Shown here piece after piece: positions 20,445 to 29,720 of a DNA stretch of 64,000 bases. Source of the stretch: Sheuella sp. Its GTDB lineage: Bacteria; Pseudomonadota; Gammaproteobacteria; Burkholderiales; Burkholderiaceae_B. Numbering within the stretch: the stretch's first letter is position 1; every line of letters begins with the position of its first letter. Below the pieces are notes generated by a model. The model was given only the letters and a program-made list of their open reading frames with translations, was not told the DNA's origin and made no database searches. A program made the position numbers and the translations under genes. Where the stretch lies: the NCBI GenBank assembly GCA_030650995.1, contig JAUSCY010000072.1:29570-93569 (forward strand). Direction: 5' to 3'.

Positions 20445-21578
20445 ATGAAAACTAAATTTTTTTCTTTGAGTGCTGCTGCATTAATGGCGGCAATCACGAT
20501 CAATGTTCAAGCTGCAGATCCGATTAAATTCGGCATGATGGCAGAAAGCTCTGGTCCGAACGCTGAGGCAGGCGTCTATCAGATCAATGGTGCAAAAATG
20601 GCTGTTGAGGAAATCAATGCAGCGGGCGGCGTACTAGGTCGTCCCCTTGAGCTGCGCGCGGAAGACAATCAAAGTACGAACCCCGGTTCGGTCTTGGCGA
20701 TTTCCAAACTAACCAGTGGCGGTGATATAACTGCGCTGATTGGCTCCGTACGCAGCACGCAGATTCAAGCCGTTGCACCGACCGTTGCGAAAGCCGGTCT
20801 GCCTATGGTGATTGGTGGGACCGACTACAGCCTGACGCACGTCAATAACCCATGGATTTTCCGTGCCCGCCCAAATGATGGCTACTCAGCGAAAGTCATC
20901 GCCGACTATGGCGTCAATACCCTGAAGCTAAAAAAATGGGCGATTGTGCACTCCACAGATGCCTTTGGCAACGGCGGTAAAAACAATCTGGTCGAAGCAC
21001 TCAAAGCGCTCGGCATCACACCTGTTTCTGTGCAAGGCTTTACCAGTAACTCCCAGGATTTCACACCTATCGTATTAGCGATCAAACAATCTGGCGCGGA
21101 TGTTATCTCGAGCTACATCGCCAACTCAACTGATGTGGGTATTTTCGCTAAACAATTGCGACAGCTCGGTGTGAATGCGACCTGGGTCGGCTCACCCTCC
21201 CTTTCAACCGACACGGCAATGAAACTCGCTGGCGATGCGTTGCATGGCACATACTCAATAGCTGATTACGCTGTTGAATCCAGTCCAGAAACAAAAGCTT
21301 ATGCTGAAAAATATAAAGCAAAATACAAGATCGAAGCTGACCTGTACTCTGCCTGGGCGTACGATGCGGTCAAACTGCTAGCGATGGCAATCACAAACGG
21401 CAAGAGTACCAAGCCAGCTGACATCCAAAAAGCACTACATGGGATTCAGGGCTACAAAGGTGTCGAAGGCACGTATAACTTTGACAAAAATGGTGATGGA
21501 TTACATGGTTACAACATCGTGAAAAACGAGAAGGGCAATATCGTATTCGTTAAACATATCGATTTTGCACCGAAGTAA
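20445..21578 (+). CDS. Branched-chain amino acid-type ABC substrate-binding protein (LivK-like)
   Basis: Signal peptide; IKFGMMAESSGPNAEAGVYQINGAKMAVEEINAAGGVLGRPLELRAEDNQS. Confidence 0.94.
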   Translation: MKTKFFSLSAAALMAAITINVQAADPIKFGMMAESSGPNAEAGVYQINGAKMAVEEINAAGGVLGRPLELRAEDNQSTNPGSVLAISKLTSGGDITALIGSVRSTQIQAVAPTVAKAGLPMVIGGTDYSLTHVNNPWIFRARPNDGYSAKVIADYGVNTLKLKKWAIVHSTDAFGNGGKNNLVEALKALGITPVSVQGFTSNSQDFTPIVLAIKQSGADVISSYIANSTDVGIFAKQLRQLGVNATWVGSPSLSTDTAMKLAGDALHGTYSIADYAVESSPETKAYAEKYKAKYKIEADLYSAWAYDAVKLLAMAITNGKSTKPADIQKALHGIQGYKGVEGTYNFDKNGDGLHGYNIVKNEKGNIVFVKHIDFAPK

Positions 21579-21641
21579 TTTGACCTGTACTGTCCATGTG
21601 TAAAGGTCACTCTCTCACAGAGAATGATTTGAATTTCTACA

Positions 21642-21677
21642 CGGCCTACCTTAAGCTTTATGCATGCAGGTAGGCCG
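21642..21677. terminator. Stem-loop, possible terminator or attenuator between livK-like gene and next SBP
   Basis: Perfect 10-bp inverted repeat CGGCCTACCT...AGGTAGGCCG with 16-nt loop; only a weak T-tract (ATTTCATT). Confidence 0.55.
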
Positions 21678-21697
21678 ATTTCATTGAAGATCAAAAT

Positions 21698-22609
21698 ATG
21701 CAAAAAATACGTCTGGGTGCAATTTCCCGCAATTATTTCAATATGCCCATCTGGATTGCCGCGCATACAGGCATGTTTGAACAAGTGGGTCTGGACGTAT
21801 CAATCGAGCTGTACGAACCGATCGACGAAGTCTGGAAAAGACTTCAGGATGGCAGACTGGATCTAGCACTGGGAGTCACTGAGCACATCATTCTGGATAG
21901 CGAAAGTGGTGGCCACCTCGAAATTATCGGTGGCAATGTCAACCGCTTGCCCTTCTCTCTCATCACAGGCAAGGGCATACATAGTTTTCAAGATATGAAA
22001 GGTCGCACAATTGGCGTGTCCTCGGTCCAGGCCGGTAGCTCATCGCTGGTGATGAAAATCATGGGATCGCACGGTTTGCACTATCCCCAGGACTACAACA
22101 TTGTTGCTGTAGGTCCGATTCTCGCTCGGTGGGAGAAACTACAAAACGGTGAAATCGATGCAGGCCTACAAGGTGCGCCGTTGAACTATATCGCCCAAGA
22201 CCTTGGCTTTCATTCCCTGTGCGAGCCGCGCGATCAATTCCCCTGGTTTCAATTCACATCATTGAATGTGGATGCTCACTGGGCCAAGGCACATCACGCA
22301 GCGGTTGTTGCTTTCATGAAAGCATTTATACGTGCGCATATATGGTTTTATGAGAATAAACAAGGCAGTCAGAACATTGCAATGCAAGAGACTGGCATCA
22401 CAGCGCAATATGCAGATCGTGCATGGGAAGAATATACCTCTGCGGAAATATTCCCACGAGACGCTCGTGCTAACCCGGAATCGATCCAGTCCTTGATTGA
22501 TATCAGCGCCTTGCTCAGGCATGTCCCCAAGCGCGCAGAGTCGCGCGCAAAATCCTATATCAATTCAGTCTATATAGATGAGGCAAATCTCGGATTAAGC
22601 GCAGGCTGA
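21698..22609 (+). CDS. ABC transporter substrate-binding protein, NMT1/SsuA-like
   Basis: LGAISRNYFNMPIWIAAHTGMFEQVGLDVSIELYE, GRTIGVSSVQAGSSSLVMKIM; no obvious signal peptide. Confidence 0.75.
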   Translation: MQKIRLGAISRNYFNMPIWIAAHTGMFEQVGLDVSIELYEPIDEVWKRLQDGRLDLALGVTEHIILDSESGGHLEIIGGNVNRLPFSLITGKGIHSFQDMKGRTIGVSSVQAGSSSLVMKIMGSHGLHYPQDYNIVAVGPILARWEKLQNGEIDAGLQGAPLNYIAQDLGFHSLCEPRDQFPWFQFTSLNVDAHWAKAHHAAVVAFMKAFIRAHIWFYENKQGSQNIAMQETGITAQYADRAWEEYTSAEIFPRDARANPESIQSLIDISALLRHVPKRAESRAKSYINSVYIDEANLGLSAG

Positions 22610-22681
22610 CTGTTGCAGCCATTCACTGAAGCTCTTAACTGAAGATCTTAATTGTGAAGCCCTTGTCACCGCAGTGACGTT

Positions 22682-22954
22682 TTAGCCGCCTTCAATTCTG
22701 GGAATAAAGAAAACCTCACACCCGGCAGGAACTTTCTGGGTATAGACCACCTCGTGAATCACGCCATCAATCGCGATGGAAGTTTCTTCCTCGAGGTGCT
22801 CCCCCAATCCTGGAAACAGGGTATTCATCGCACTGAGAACACCGCGAACGGTGGTCGCCTGCACATTGAATTCCCTGACGCCACCGGTATAACGTCTGCT
22901 AAAACCGCCGGTCAACATGACCCGGACGGTTTGAGGCAAGTCGGTATCAGCCAT
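22682..22954 (-). CDS. MoaD/ThiS-like beta-grasp protein
   Basis: VRVMLTGGFSRRYTGGVREFNVQATTVRGVLSAMNTLFPGLGEHL...GCEVFFIPRIEGG, C-terminal GG; ATG at 22954 overlaps end of upstream gene. Confidence 0.75.
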   Translation of the reverse strand: MADTDLPQTVRVMLTGGFSRRYTGGVREFNVQATTVRGVLSAMNTLFPGLGEHLEEETSIAIDGVIHEVVYTQKVPAGCEVFFIPRIEGG

Positions 22955-25226
22955 TATGCGCGTCGATCGCCGCAAGCACCTTTGGAGGTGACATGGGCAA
23001 GTCAGTCATACGACAGCCTGTGGCCTGAAAAATTGCATTGGCCATTGCTGCCATAGGAGGCACGATGTTGGCCTCGCCAACGCCTTTGACTCCGAAAGGA
23101 TGCAAGGGGTTGGGGACCTCGACAATCACAGCTTCGATCATCGGCAGGTCGGAAGCCACCGGGATTCTGTAATCCAGGAAACCTGCATTCGCCAGACGAC
23201 CATTTTTGTCGTAGATGTATTCTTCGTTCAAGGCCCAGCCGATCCCCTGCACGACACCGCCATGAATCTGACCTTCGACATACTTGCGGTGAATCGCACG
23301 ACCAACGTCCTGCGCGGCGACGAAACGCAACACAGTGACTTTACCCGTATCAGGATCAACTTCCACATCGCAGAACTGTGTTGAAAAGCCAGGAGCGTTA
23401 CCACCCGCATTGACAGAGGCCTCTACACCGATCGGTCCACCTGTGACGGAGCGCTTGGCAGCGATCGCTTTAAGCGACAGCGGCGCAAAATCACCCACGC
23501 TCATATCAGCGGGTTTGGCAAAACCATCTTCCCAGACCACTCCGGTGACATCGACGTCCCACATCAGAGCGGCGCGCAAACGCAACTCATCAATGATCTT
23601 GTTACAAGCATCGACAACGACCATGCCTGTTGCAAAGGTCACGCGCGAACCGCCTGTTACGTGGTTATAGCCAATCGATGCTGTGTCAGCCACAGTCGAG
23701 CGCACGGATTCGTAAGGCACACCAAGCGTTTCTGCAGCCATCAATGCCATCGAGGCGCGAGAGCCACCTACATCCATACTACCGGTGGCGATAATGACGG
23801 TGCCATCTTCGTTGATATGCACGCTTGCGGTTGACTCTCCACCACCGTTGAACCAGAATCCTGAAGCTACGCCCCTACCCTGATTTTTACCCAGCGGTTT
23901 TTTATATTCGGGATGATCAAGCAGGACCTGAATCGTCTCAGCAAAACCGTCGTGAGAGTGTTTAGGTCCCCAGGAGGTCGGCGAACCAGCTTTTACTGCA
24001 TTTTTTAAACGCAGTTTTAATGGATCCATACCGATTTTCGTAGCCAGAATATCCAGCACACTTTCAACAGCGAAAGCTGAGATCGGCGAACCTGGAGCGC
24101 GGTATGCAGCGGACTTGGGGCGATTGCTCACCACATCTAGCCCGACTGCGCGCGTATTGGCAATCTCGTAAGGAGCGAAGCAGCACATTGTCGCGTTCAT
24201 GACGGGCGAGCCTGGAAATGCGCCCGCCTGGAACTTGAACAGTCCGTCTGCAGCAACGATAGTGCCGTCTTTTTTGACACCGATCTTGACCGTCATCGAT
24301 GCGCCCGAGGTAGGACCTGTCGCTTTAAAAACATCTTCACGGCTCATCATGATTTTCACAGGATGTCCGGTCAGTCGCGAAAGCAGCAAAGCAACTGGCT
24401 CGACATAGACAACAGTTTTACCACCGAAGCCACCGCCGATCTCCGCCGGATGGACCAGCAGATCACTCAGATTAATGCCTAATAGTTTTGCAGTATAGGC
24501 ACGCACAACAAAGTGCCCCTGGCTCGAGGACCAAAGTTCGCACTGACCGTCAGCGCCGTAGCGAGCCAGACATGCATGCGGTTCAATGTAGCCCTGGTGA
24601 ACAGGCGCAGTCTTGAAACTCATTTCAACGACTTCGTCTGCCGAAGCAAATCCAGCCTCAAGGTCACCGACTTTAAACTCGGTACGCTTTGCAACGTTCG
24701 AAGGTTTCGTTGGCGCGGGCTCGACACCACGCGTGACCATGTCCGCATAGAGCAGCGGAGCGTTATCGGCCATGGCCTCGTCCACATCAATGACATGTGG
24801 CAACACTTCATATTCAACTTCGATCAGCTTGATTGCCTGTTCAGCGATTGCGCGTGTTGAAGCAGCGACTGCAGCCACTGCATGGCCTTCGTACAAAGCC
24901 TTCTCACGCGCCATGATGTTACGCGTCATGTGCCAGTAATTGACAGCGACGCGCTCAGGGCCAACGTAATCAAATTTATGATCTGGAAAATCCTTTCCGG
25001 TAATCACGCACTTGACGCCAGGCAATGCCAAGGCTTTCTCGACGTTGATCGAACGGATATTGGCGTGCGCATGGGGTGAGCGCAGAATTTGCGACCACAA
25101 CATACCTGGCAAATCGTAATCTGCTCCATACTGAGCAACGCCAGTTACTTTTTGAACGCCATCGGGACGCACAGGACTGGTGCCGACAACCTTCATGGGT
25201 TTTGTTGAGTTCAGGTGAGTTGTCAT
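22947..25226 (-). CDS. Xanthine dehydrogenase-family molybdopterin-binding subunit
   Basis: VRPDGVQKVTGVAQYGADYDLPGMLWSQILRSPHAHANI, GGGFGGKT, AYRAPGSP, GVKGVGEANIVPP. Confidence 0.95.
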   Translation of the reverse strand: MTTHLNSTKPMKVVGTSPVRPDGVQKVTGVAQYGADYDLPGMLWSQILRSPHAHANIRSINVEKALALPGVKCVITGKDFPDHKFDYVGPERVAVNYWHMTRNIMAREKALYEGHAVAAVAASTRAIAEQAIKLIEVEYEVLPHVIDVDEAMADNAPLLYADMVTRGVEPAPTKPSNVAKRTEFKVGDLEAGFASADEVVEMSFKTAPVHQGYIEPHACLARYGADGQCELWSSSQGHFVVRAYTAKLLGINLSDLLVHPAEIGGGFGGKTVVYVEPVALLLSRLTGHPVKIMMSREDVFKATGPTSGASMTVKIGVKKDGTIVAADGLFKFQAGAFPGSPVMNATMCCFAPYEIANTRAVGLDVVSNRPKSAAYRAPGSPISAFAVESVLDILATKIGMDPLKLRLKNAVKAGSPTSWGPKHSHDGFAETIQVLLDHPEYKKPLGKNQGRGVASGFWFNGGGESTASVHINEDGTVIIATGSMDVGGSRASMALMAAETLGVPYESVRSTVADTASIGYNHVTGGSRVTFATGMVVVDACNKIIDELRLRAALMWDVDVTGVVWEDGFAKPADMSVGDFAPLSLKAIAAKRSVTGGPIGVEASVNAGGNAPGFSTQFCDVEVDPDTGKVTVLRFVAAQDVGRAIHRKYVEGQIHGGVVQGIGWALNEEYIYDKNGRLANAGFLDYRIPVASDLPMIEAVIVEVPNPLHPFGVKGVGEANIVPPMAAMANAIFQATGCRMTDLPMSPPKVLAAIDAHNG

Positions 25227-25229
25227 GAT

Positions 25230-25706
25230 TCAGGCTCCGCGCATTTCACGGGCAGCGTCAAGCACGGCCTCGATGATTTTGTTGTAGCCCGTGCAACGAC
25301 AGAGGTTGCCTGCAAGCCAGAAACGCACTTCTTCTTCAGTCGGGTCAGGATTACGCTCAAGCAAAGCACGTGCAGCGATCAGAAATCCTGGCGTACAGAT
25401 ACCGCATTGAAGTGCGGCATGCTCAAGAAATTTACGCTGCAAAACATGTAGCTCTGCTCCATTGGACATGCCTTCGATCGTCTGAATTGATTTACCGTTA
25501 GCCTCGACACCGAGCACCAGGCACGAACAAACCATGCGACCATCGAGCGTCACACTGCACGCTCCGCAATCGCCTGTCCCGCAGCCTTCTTTGGTGCCGG
25601 TCATGTGCAGATCATCACGCAACACATTCAAAAGCGTCTGCTGTGTTTCGCACAAAAATTCTACTGGGTCACCATTAATGACCGTTGATACATGATGCTT
25701 AGACAT
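25230..25706 (-). CDS. (2Fe-2S)-binding subunit of XDH-family enzyme
   Basis: GTKEGCGTGDCGACSVTLDGRMVCSC and CGICTPGFLIAARALL...GNLCRCTGYNKIIEAV. Confidence 0.96.
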   Translation of the reverse strand: MSKHHVSTVINGDPVEFLCETQQTLLNVLRDDLHMTGTKEGCGTGDCGACSVTLDGRMVCSCLVLGVEANGKSIQTIEGMSNGAELHVLQRKFLEHAALQCGICTPGFLIAARALLERNPDPTEEEVRFWLAGNLCRCTGYNKIIEAVLDAAREMRGA

Positions 25707-26579
25707 TTATTTTTTCCCCTGGGCTCGGTTCAAGGCCACGACTGCCGCACGGCGAGCCAGCACACCTGCTACTTTGATACGGAACGCTTTGGTTCCACGT
25801 TTGTCATCGATTGGTCTGGCCGCGGCACTCGCAGCGGCGGCAAGCTTGGTTAAAGCTGCTTCATCAACCTTGGTACCAATCAAAGCTGCCGCAGCTTCCG
25901 GAACGAGCAACGCCCGCTCCGCCACAGCACCCAACACGACTCGCGCCTGTGTACAGACGCCCTGTTCGTCCAGGCTCAGATTCACAGCACAACCCACCAC
26001 GGCAATATCCATCTCAGAGCGAGGGGTAAAACGCAAATATGCATCGCCCGAACGCGCAGGACGCTGCGGAAGAAAAAAGGATGTGACCAGCTCACCACGC
26101 GCGAGAGTTGTTTTACCTGGACCGGCTGCGATCTGCTCAACGGGTATCTCACGTACTCCGTTGGGGCCGACAATGCGTGCCACAGCCGATGCAGCGATCA
26201 TCGCAGGCACCGTATCGGCTGCTGGTGAAGCATTACAGACATTACCGCCGACCGAGGCACGGCCTCGCACCTGAACAGAGCCGACCCAGTTCAGGCCATC
26301 CGTCACACCGGGCCAGACACTGACAAAAGCCTTGTTTTCGACCAAGTGCATACAGGGCACGGCAGCACCGAAACGATAACCACCGTTTTCGGTCGCGATG
26401 TTGGTCATTTCGCTGATTCCTTTGACGTCAAGAACCAGCTCGGGCTTAGTCATACCATTGCGCATCTGGATCAACAGATCTGTGCCGCCTGAAAGGACTT
26501 TTGCCAGTCCTTGTGTACTGGCCAGAAGCGCCGAAGCTGCCTCGACCGTTGTAGGTGATTCAAAACGCATTTCGTTCAT
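25707..26579 (-). CDS. FAD-binding subunit of XDH-family enzyme
   Basis: KVLSGGTDLLIQMRNGM, VRGRASVGGNVCNASPAADTVPAM. Confidence 0.94.
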   Translation of the reverse strand: MNEMRFESPTTVEAASALLASTQGLAKVLSGGTDLLIQMRNGMTKPELVLDVKGISEMTNIATENGGYRFGAAVPCMHLVENKAFVSVWPGVTDGLNWVGSVQVRGRASVGGNVCNASPAADTVPAMIAASAVARIVGPNGVREIPVEQIAAGPGKTTLARGELVTSFFLPQRPARSGDAYLRFTPRSEMDIAVVGCAVNLSLDEQGVCTQARVVLGAVAERALLVPEAAAALIGTKVDEAALTKLAAAASAAARPIDDKRGTKAFRIKVAGVLARRAAVVALNRAQGKK

Positions 26580-26721
26580 CTCGCTTCCCTGATCATTTTT
26601 TGTCTGACTCCATTTATACCTAACGGATAATTCATTCTATTCTATATACAAAGTAAGTTAAAACAGGTTAGTAAAGTTAAAACCCGGCATAAGACCCCAA
26701 ATAAAAAGGCATTAAGACAAC

Positions 26722-27558
26722 ATGAACCCAGCAATCGAATCTCAATTCAACCCCCGTACGACCGTACCAGATGTAGGTATCTACACCGCTCGGGGGGATA
26801 AGCTCAGCGCCCAAGCACGCGCCAACTATGCGTTTGAATCTGATGTGCGCTATGGAAATGGCCCTCTTGCAGACCTCGACTTTTTCCCCGCCAAGTCAGC
26901 AGGACGCCCACTTGTTGTGTTTTTGCACGGAGGTTACTGGCGCGCCAGGGATAAAAAAGACTATAGCTTTGTCGTAAATGCCCTGCATTCAGCAGATTGC
27001 TCGGTCGTTGTCATGAATTACGACCTCTGCCCCGCTGTCAAACTCTCTCAAATCGTCCAGCAAGTCAAAGACGGCTTAGTATGGCTTGCCTCCCAGGCTG
27101 AACGCTGGGATTTTGACGCTAAACAAATTTTTGTCTCCGGACATTCGGCAGGCGCACATTTGCTTGCTGCGGTGCTGGCGCAGACAGGCCAGTCTTATCA
27201 GCTTCCTGCAGGCATCATTAAAAAGGCGTATCTGCTCAGTGGTGTCTACGACGTCGAACCTGTGCTGGAAATTTCCGTCAATGAGGAAATTCGGCTTTTA
27301 CCTGATGAGGTACACGCCATGAGCCCCTTGAGATTTAAATTCAGTCCGGAAACTTCGTACGAAATCTATGCCGGAGGTGGTGAGCCACGCGACTGGATTC
27401 GTGAGTCCAGCAGATTTGCCCAACATTTGAAAGAGCAAGGCTGTGCCGTCCAATATCAGACGATAGGTGACTTGAATCACTACTCCCTCATGTTTGAGTT
27501 TGAAACACCAGAGGGCCTTATTGCTTCACAAATTCGAAAAGACATCACACCGATCTAA
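26722..27558 (+). CDS. Alpha/beta hydrolase (arylformamidase/KynB-like)
   Basis: LVVFLHGGYWRARDKKDYSFV, VSGHSAGAHLLAAVL. Confidence 0.88.
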   Translation: MNPAIESQFNPRTTVPDVGIYTARGDKLSAQARANYAFESDVRYGNGPLADLDFFPAKSAGRPLVVFLHGGYWRARDKKDYSFVVNALHSADCSVVVMNYDLCPAVKLSQIVQQVKDGLVWLASQAERWDFDAKQIFVSGHSAGAHLLAAVLAQTGQSYQLPAGIIKKAYLLSGVYDVEPVLEISVNEEIRLLPDEVHAMSPLRFKFSPETSYEIYAGGGEPRDWIRESSRFAQHLKEQGCAVQYQTIGDLNHYSLMFEFETPEGLIASQIRKDITPI

Positions 27559-27574
27559 CAGTGAAGGATTGAAT

Positions 27575-28591
27575 ATGAATTTTACAAAACCCAGAGCATC
27601 CAGACTCGTGCTGCAATCATTGTTGGGATTGCTCGGTCTTTGTGCCGCGCAATCCTCATTCGCGCAAACAGCCTCTGCGAATAACGCCGCCGCCTATCCA
27701 TCCAAGGCGATCAGACTGATCGTTCCTTTCGCACCCGGTGGTGTCACTGATACCAGCGGGCGAATCGTGGCGGAAGGTTTGTCCAGACGTCTGAATCAGC
27801 AAGTCATCATCGAAAACAAGCCTGGTGCCTCAGGAAATATCGGCGCTCAGTTAGTGTCCACGGCCTTACCGGATGGCTATACGTTATTGCTCGCACTCGA
27901 TGGCACGCTGGTTATCAATCCACATGCTTATGAAAAAGTAGGCTTTAACGCACTTAAAGATTTCGCACCGGTCGCCAAGCTTGGCGACTCGGTGATCATA
28001 CTGGTTGCAAATCCGGGCCAGCCTTTTAAAACACTGAAAGACATGGTGACTGCATCCAAAGCAACACCCCAGGGACTATCTTTCGGCACCTCCGGCAATG
28101 GGAGCATTACCCATATAGCAGGCGAATTACTGAAAGAAAAATCCGGAGCAAATTTAGTACACATTGCTTACAAAGGCGGTGGCCCTGCCGCTGCAGACGT
28201 GACGGCGGGTCACACACCTCTAGCATTCAGCTCTGCTTCATCGGTGAGCCAGTACATCCAGTCTGGCAAGCTGATCGCATTAGGCGTACCAAGCGCAAAA
28301 AGATCAATCGCTTTTCCTGACATTCCGACGTTTACTGAGTCAGGCGTGCCTGGTGTCGAACTCAATTCATGGGTGGGGATTCTTGCACCGACTGGCACGC
28401 CAGCACCGATCATTGACAAACTCAACAGGGAAATCAACGCGGTGCTCGCAGACCCAGCGGTCAAGGAAAGATTACTTGTCTCGGGCATCATCGCCGCGCA
28501 AGGCAGTCCTGCGGACTTTGAGAAGGAAATTCAAAAAGACTATGCGCTCTATGGCAATGTCATCAAGCAAGCCGGCATCAAGGTCAATTAG
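27575..28591 (+). CDS. Bug/TctC-type substrate-binding protein
   Basis: YPSKAIRLIVPFAPGGVTDTSGRIVAEGLSRRLNQQVIIENKPGASGNIG. Confidence 0.95.
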   Translation: MNFTKPRASRLVLQSLLGLLGLCAAQSSFAQTASANNAAAYPSKAIRLIVPFAPGGVTDTSGRIVAEGLSRRLNQQVIIENKPGASGNIGAQLVSTALPDGYTLLLALDGTLVINPHAYEKVGFNALKDFAPVAKLGDSVIILVANPGQPFKTLKDMVTASKATPQGLSFGTSGNGSITHIAGELLKEKSGANLVHIAYKGGGPAAADVTAGHTPLAFSSASSVSQYIQSGKLIALGVPSAKRSIAFPDIPTFTESGVPGVELNSWVGILAPTGTPAPIIDKLNREINAVLADPAVKERLLVSGIIAAQGSPADFEKEIQKDYALYGNVIKQAGIKVN

Positions 28592-28611
28592 GATTCATCT
28601 CACATAGAAAA

Positions 28612-28637
28612 AAGGGCCTGAAATCACTCAGGCCCTT
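28612..28637. terminator. Terminator hairpin between convergent Bug genes
   Basis: AAGGGCCTGA-AATCAC-TCAGGCCCTT perfect 10-bp stem between stop codons of convergent ORFs. Confidence 0.85.
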
Positions 28638-28661
28638 ATCTCATTAGTACCGCAATTTAAA

Positions 28662-29720
28662 TTAGCTTGCTTCGATTTTGATGTTGTTCTTCTTAATCAC
28701 ATCACTGAAAAGCAACGACGTCGCTTTCAGGTATCGCGCAAACTCTTCGCTTGGGCGATAGTCGTTTTCTACGGCGATTCGCATGAAAATCTCTGCAACA
28801 TCTGGCGACTTCATCACAGTACCCATGGCCTGGCTTAACTGCGCCACAATTTCTTTGGGCGTACCTTTAGGTACCAAAACACCAAGCCATGCACCCAGAT
28901 CAAATCCTGGTATGCCGGCAGCTGTCGCGAGAGGGGGAATGCCCGGCGTCACCACACTACCCTTTAAAAGCGAAACACCGTAAGCCTTGGCCCGGCCATC
29001 ACGCACAAAAGGCATCGTCGCAGCTGCGGTCTCCAGGCAATACGTTACACGCCCAGTCACAACATCGGTCAAAGCGGGTGATGAACCTTTATAGGGAACA
29101 TGCACGGCTTTCAATCCCAGTGCTGCGTTAAACGACTCGGCGATCAGATGCGCAGTCGCTCCCGTGCCTGAGGAAGCAAACGTGTACTTGCCAGGATTAT
29201 CTTTAATCAGCTTGACCAGCGCCGCAGCGTCTTTCGCAGGAAAATCTGGCGCGGTGACCAGGACATAAGGAGACAGGCCCATCATCGCTACAGGGATCAG
29301 ATCTCGCTCAGGGTCATACGGTGTAGGCTGAAACAAAGGCAAGACCGTAACGGGGCCACTGGAGCCAGCCAGGATCGTATATCCGTCACCAGCCGCCTTG
29401 GCAGCCATATCGGTGCCGATCATGCCGCCTGCTCCAGCCTTATTCTCCACTACGATCGACTGGCCAAGTACGCGCGTCAACCCCATTGCGAGCGCACGCC
29501 CACCTAGATCCGTTGCCTGGCCTGGTGGCCACGGCACAATCATTTTGATCGTTTTATTCGGGTAGGCACCCTGGGCTGCGGCATTGGCGGACAGTCCTAA
29601 TCCCGACGTCAAAGCTAGTGCCGAAGCAGCGCCCAGCATTTTCCTGCGAGACGGATTGTGATCTGACGTGGATAATTGCGTTTCAGATTGCACAACTTCT
29701 ACTTGTGGGTTTTTTTTCAT
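28662..29720 (-). CDS. Bug/TctC-type substrate-binding protein with Tat-like signal
   Basis: SRRKMLGAASALALTSGLGLSANAAAQ signal; YPNKTIKMIVPWPPGQATDLGGRALAMGL; GGAG upstream of ATG 29720. Confidence 0.93.
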   Translation of the reverse strand: MKKNPQVEVVQSETQLSTSDHNPSRRKMLGAASALALTSGLGLSANAAAQGAYPNKTIKMIVPWPPGQATDLGGRALAMGLTRVLGQSIVVENKAGAGGMIGTDMAAKAAGDGYTILAGSSGPVTVLPLFQPTPYDPERDLIPVAMMGLSPYVLVTAPDFPAKDAAALVKLIKDNPGKYTFASSGTGATAHLIAESFNAALGLKAVHVPYKGSSPALTDVVTGRVTYCLETAAATMPFVRDGRAKAYGVSLLKGSVVTPGIPPLATAAGIPGFDLGAWLGVLVPKGTPKEIVAQLSQAMGTVMKSPDVAEIFMRIAVENDYRPSEEFARYLKATSLLFSDVIKKNNIKIEAS

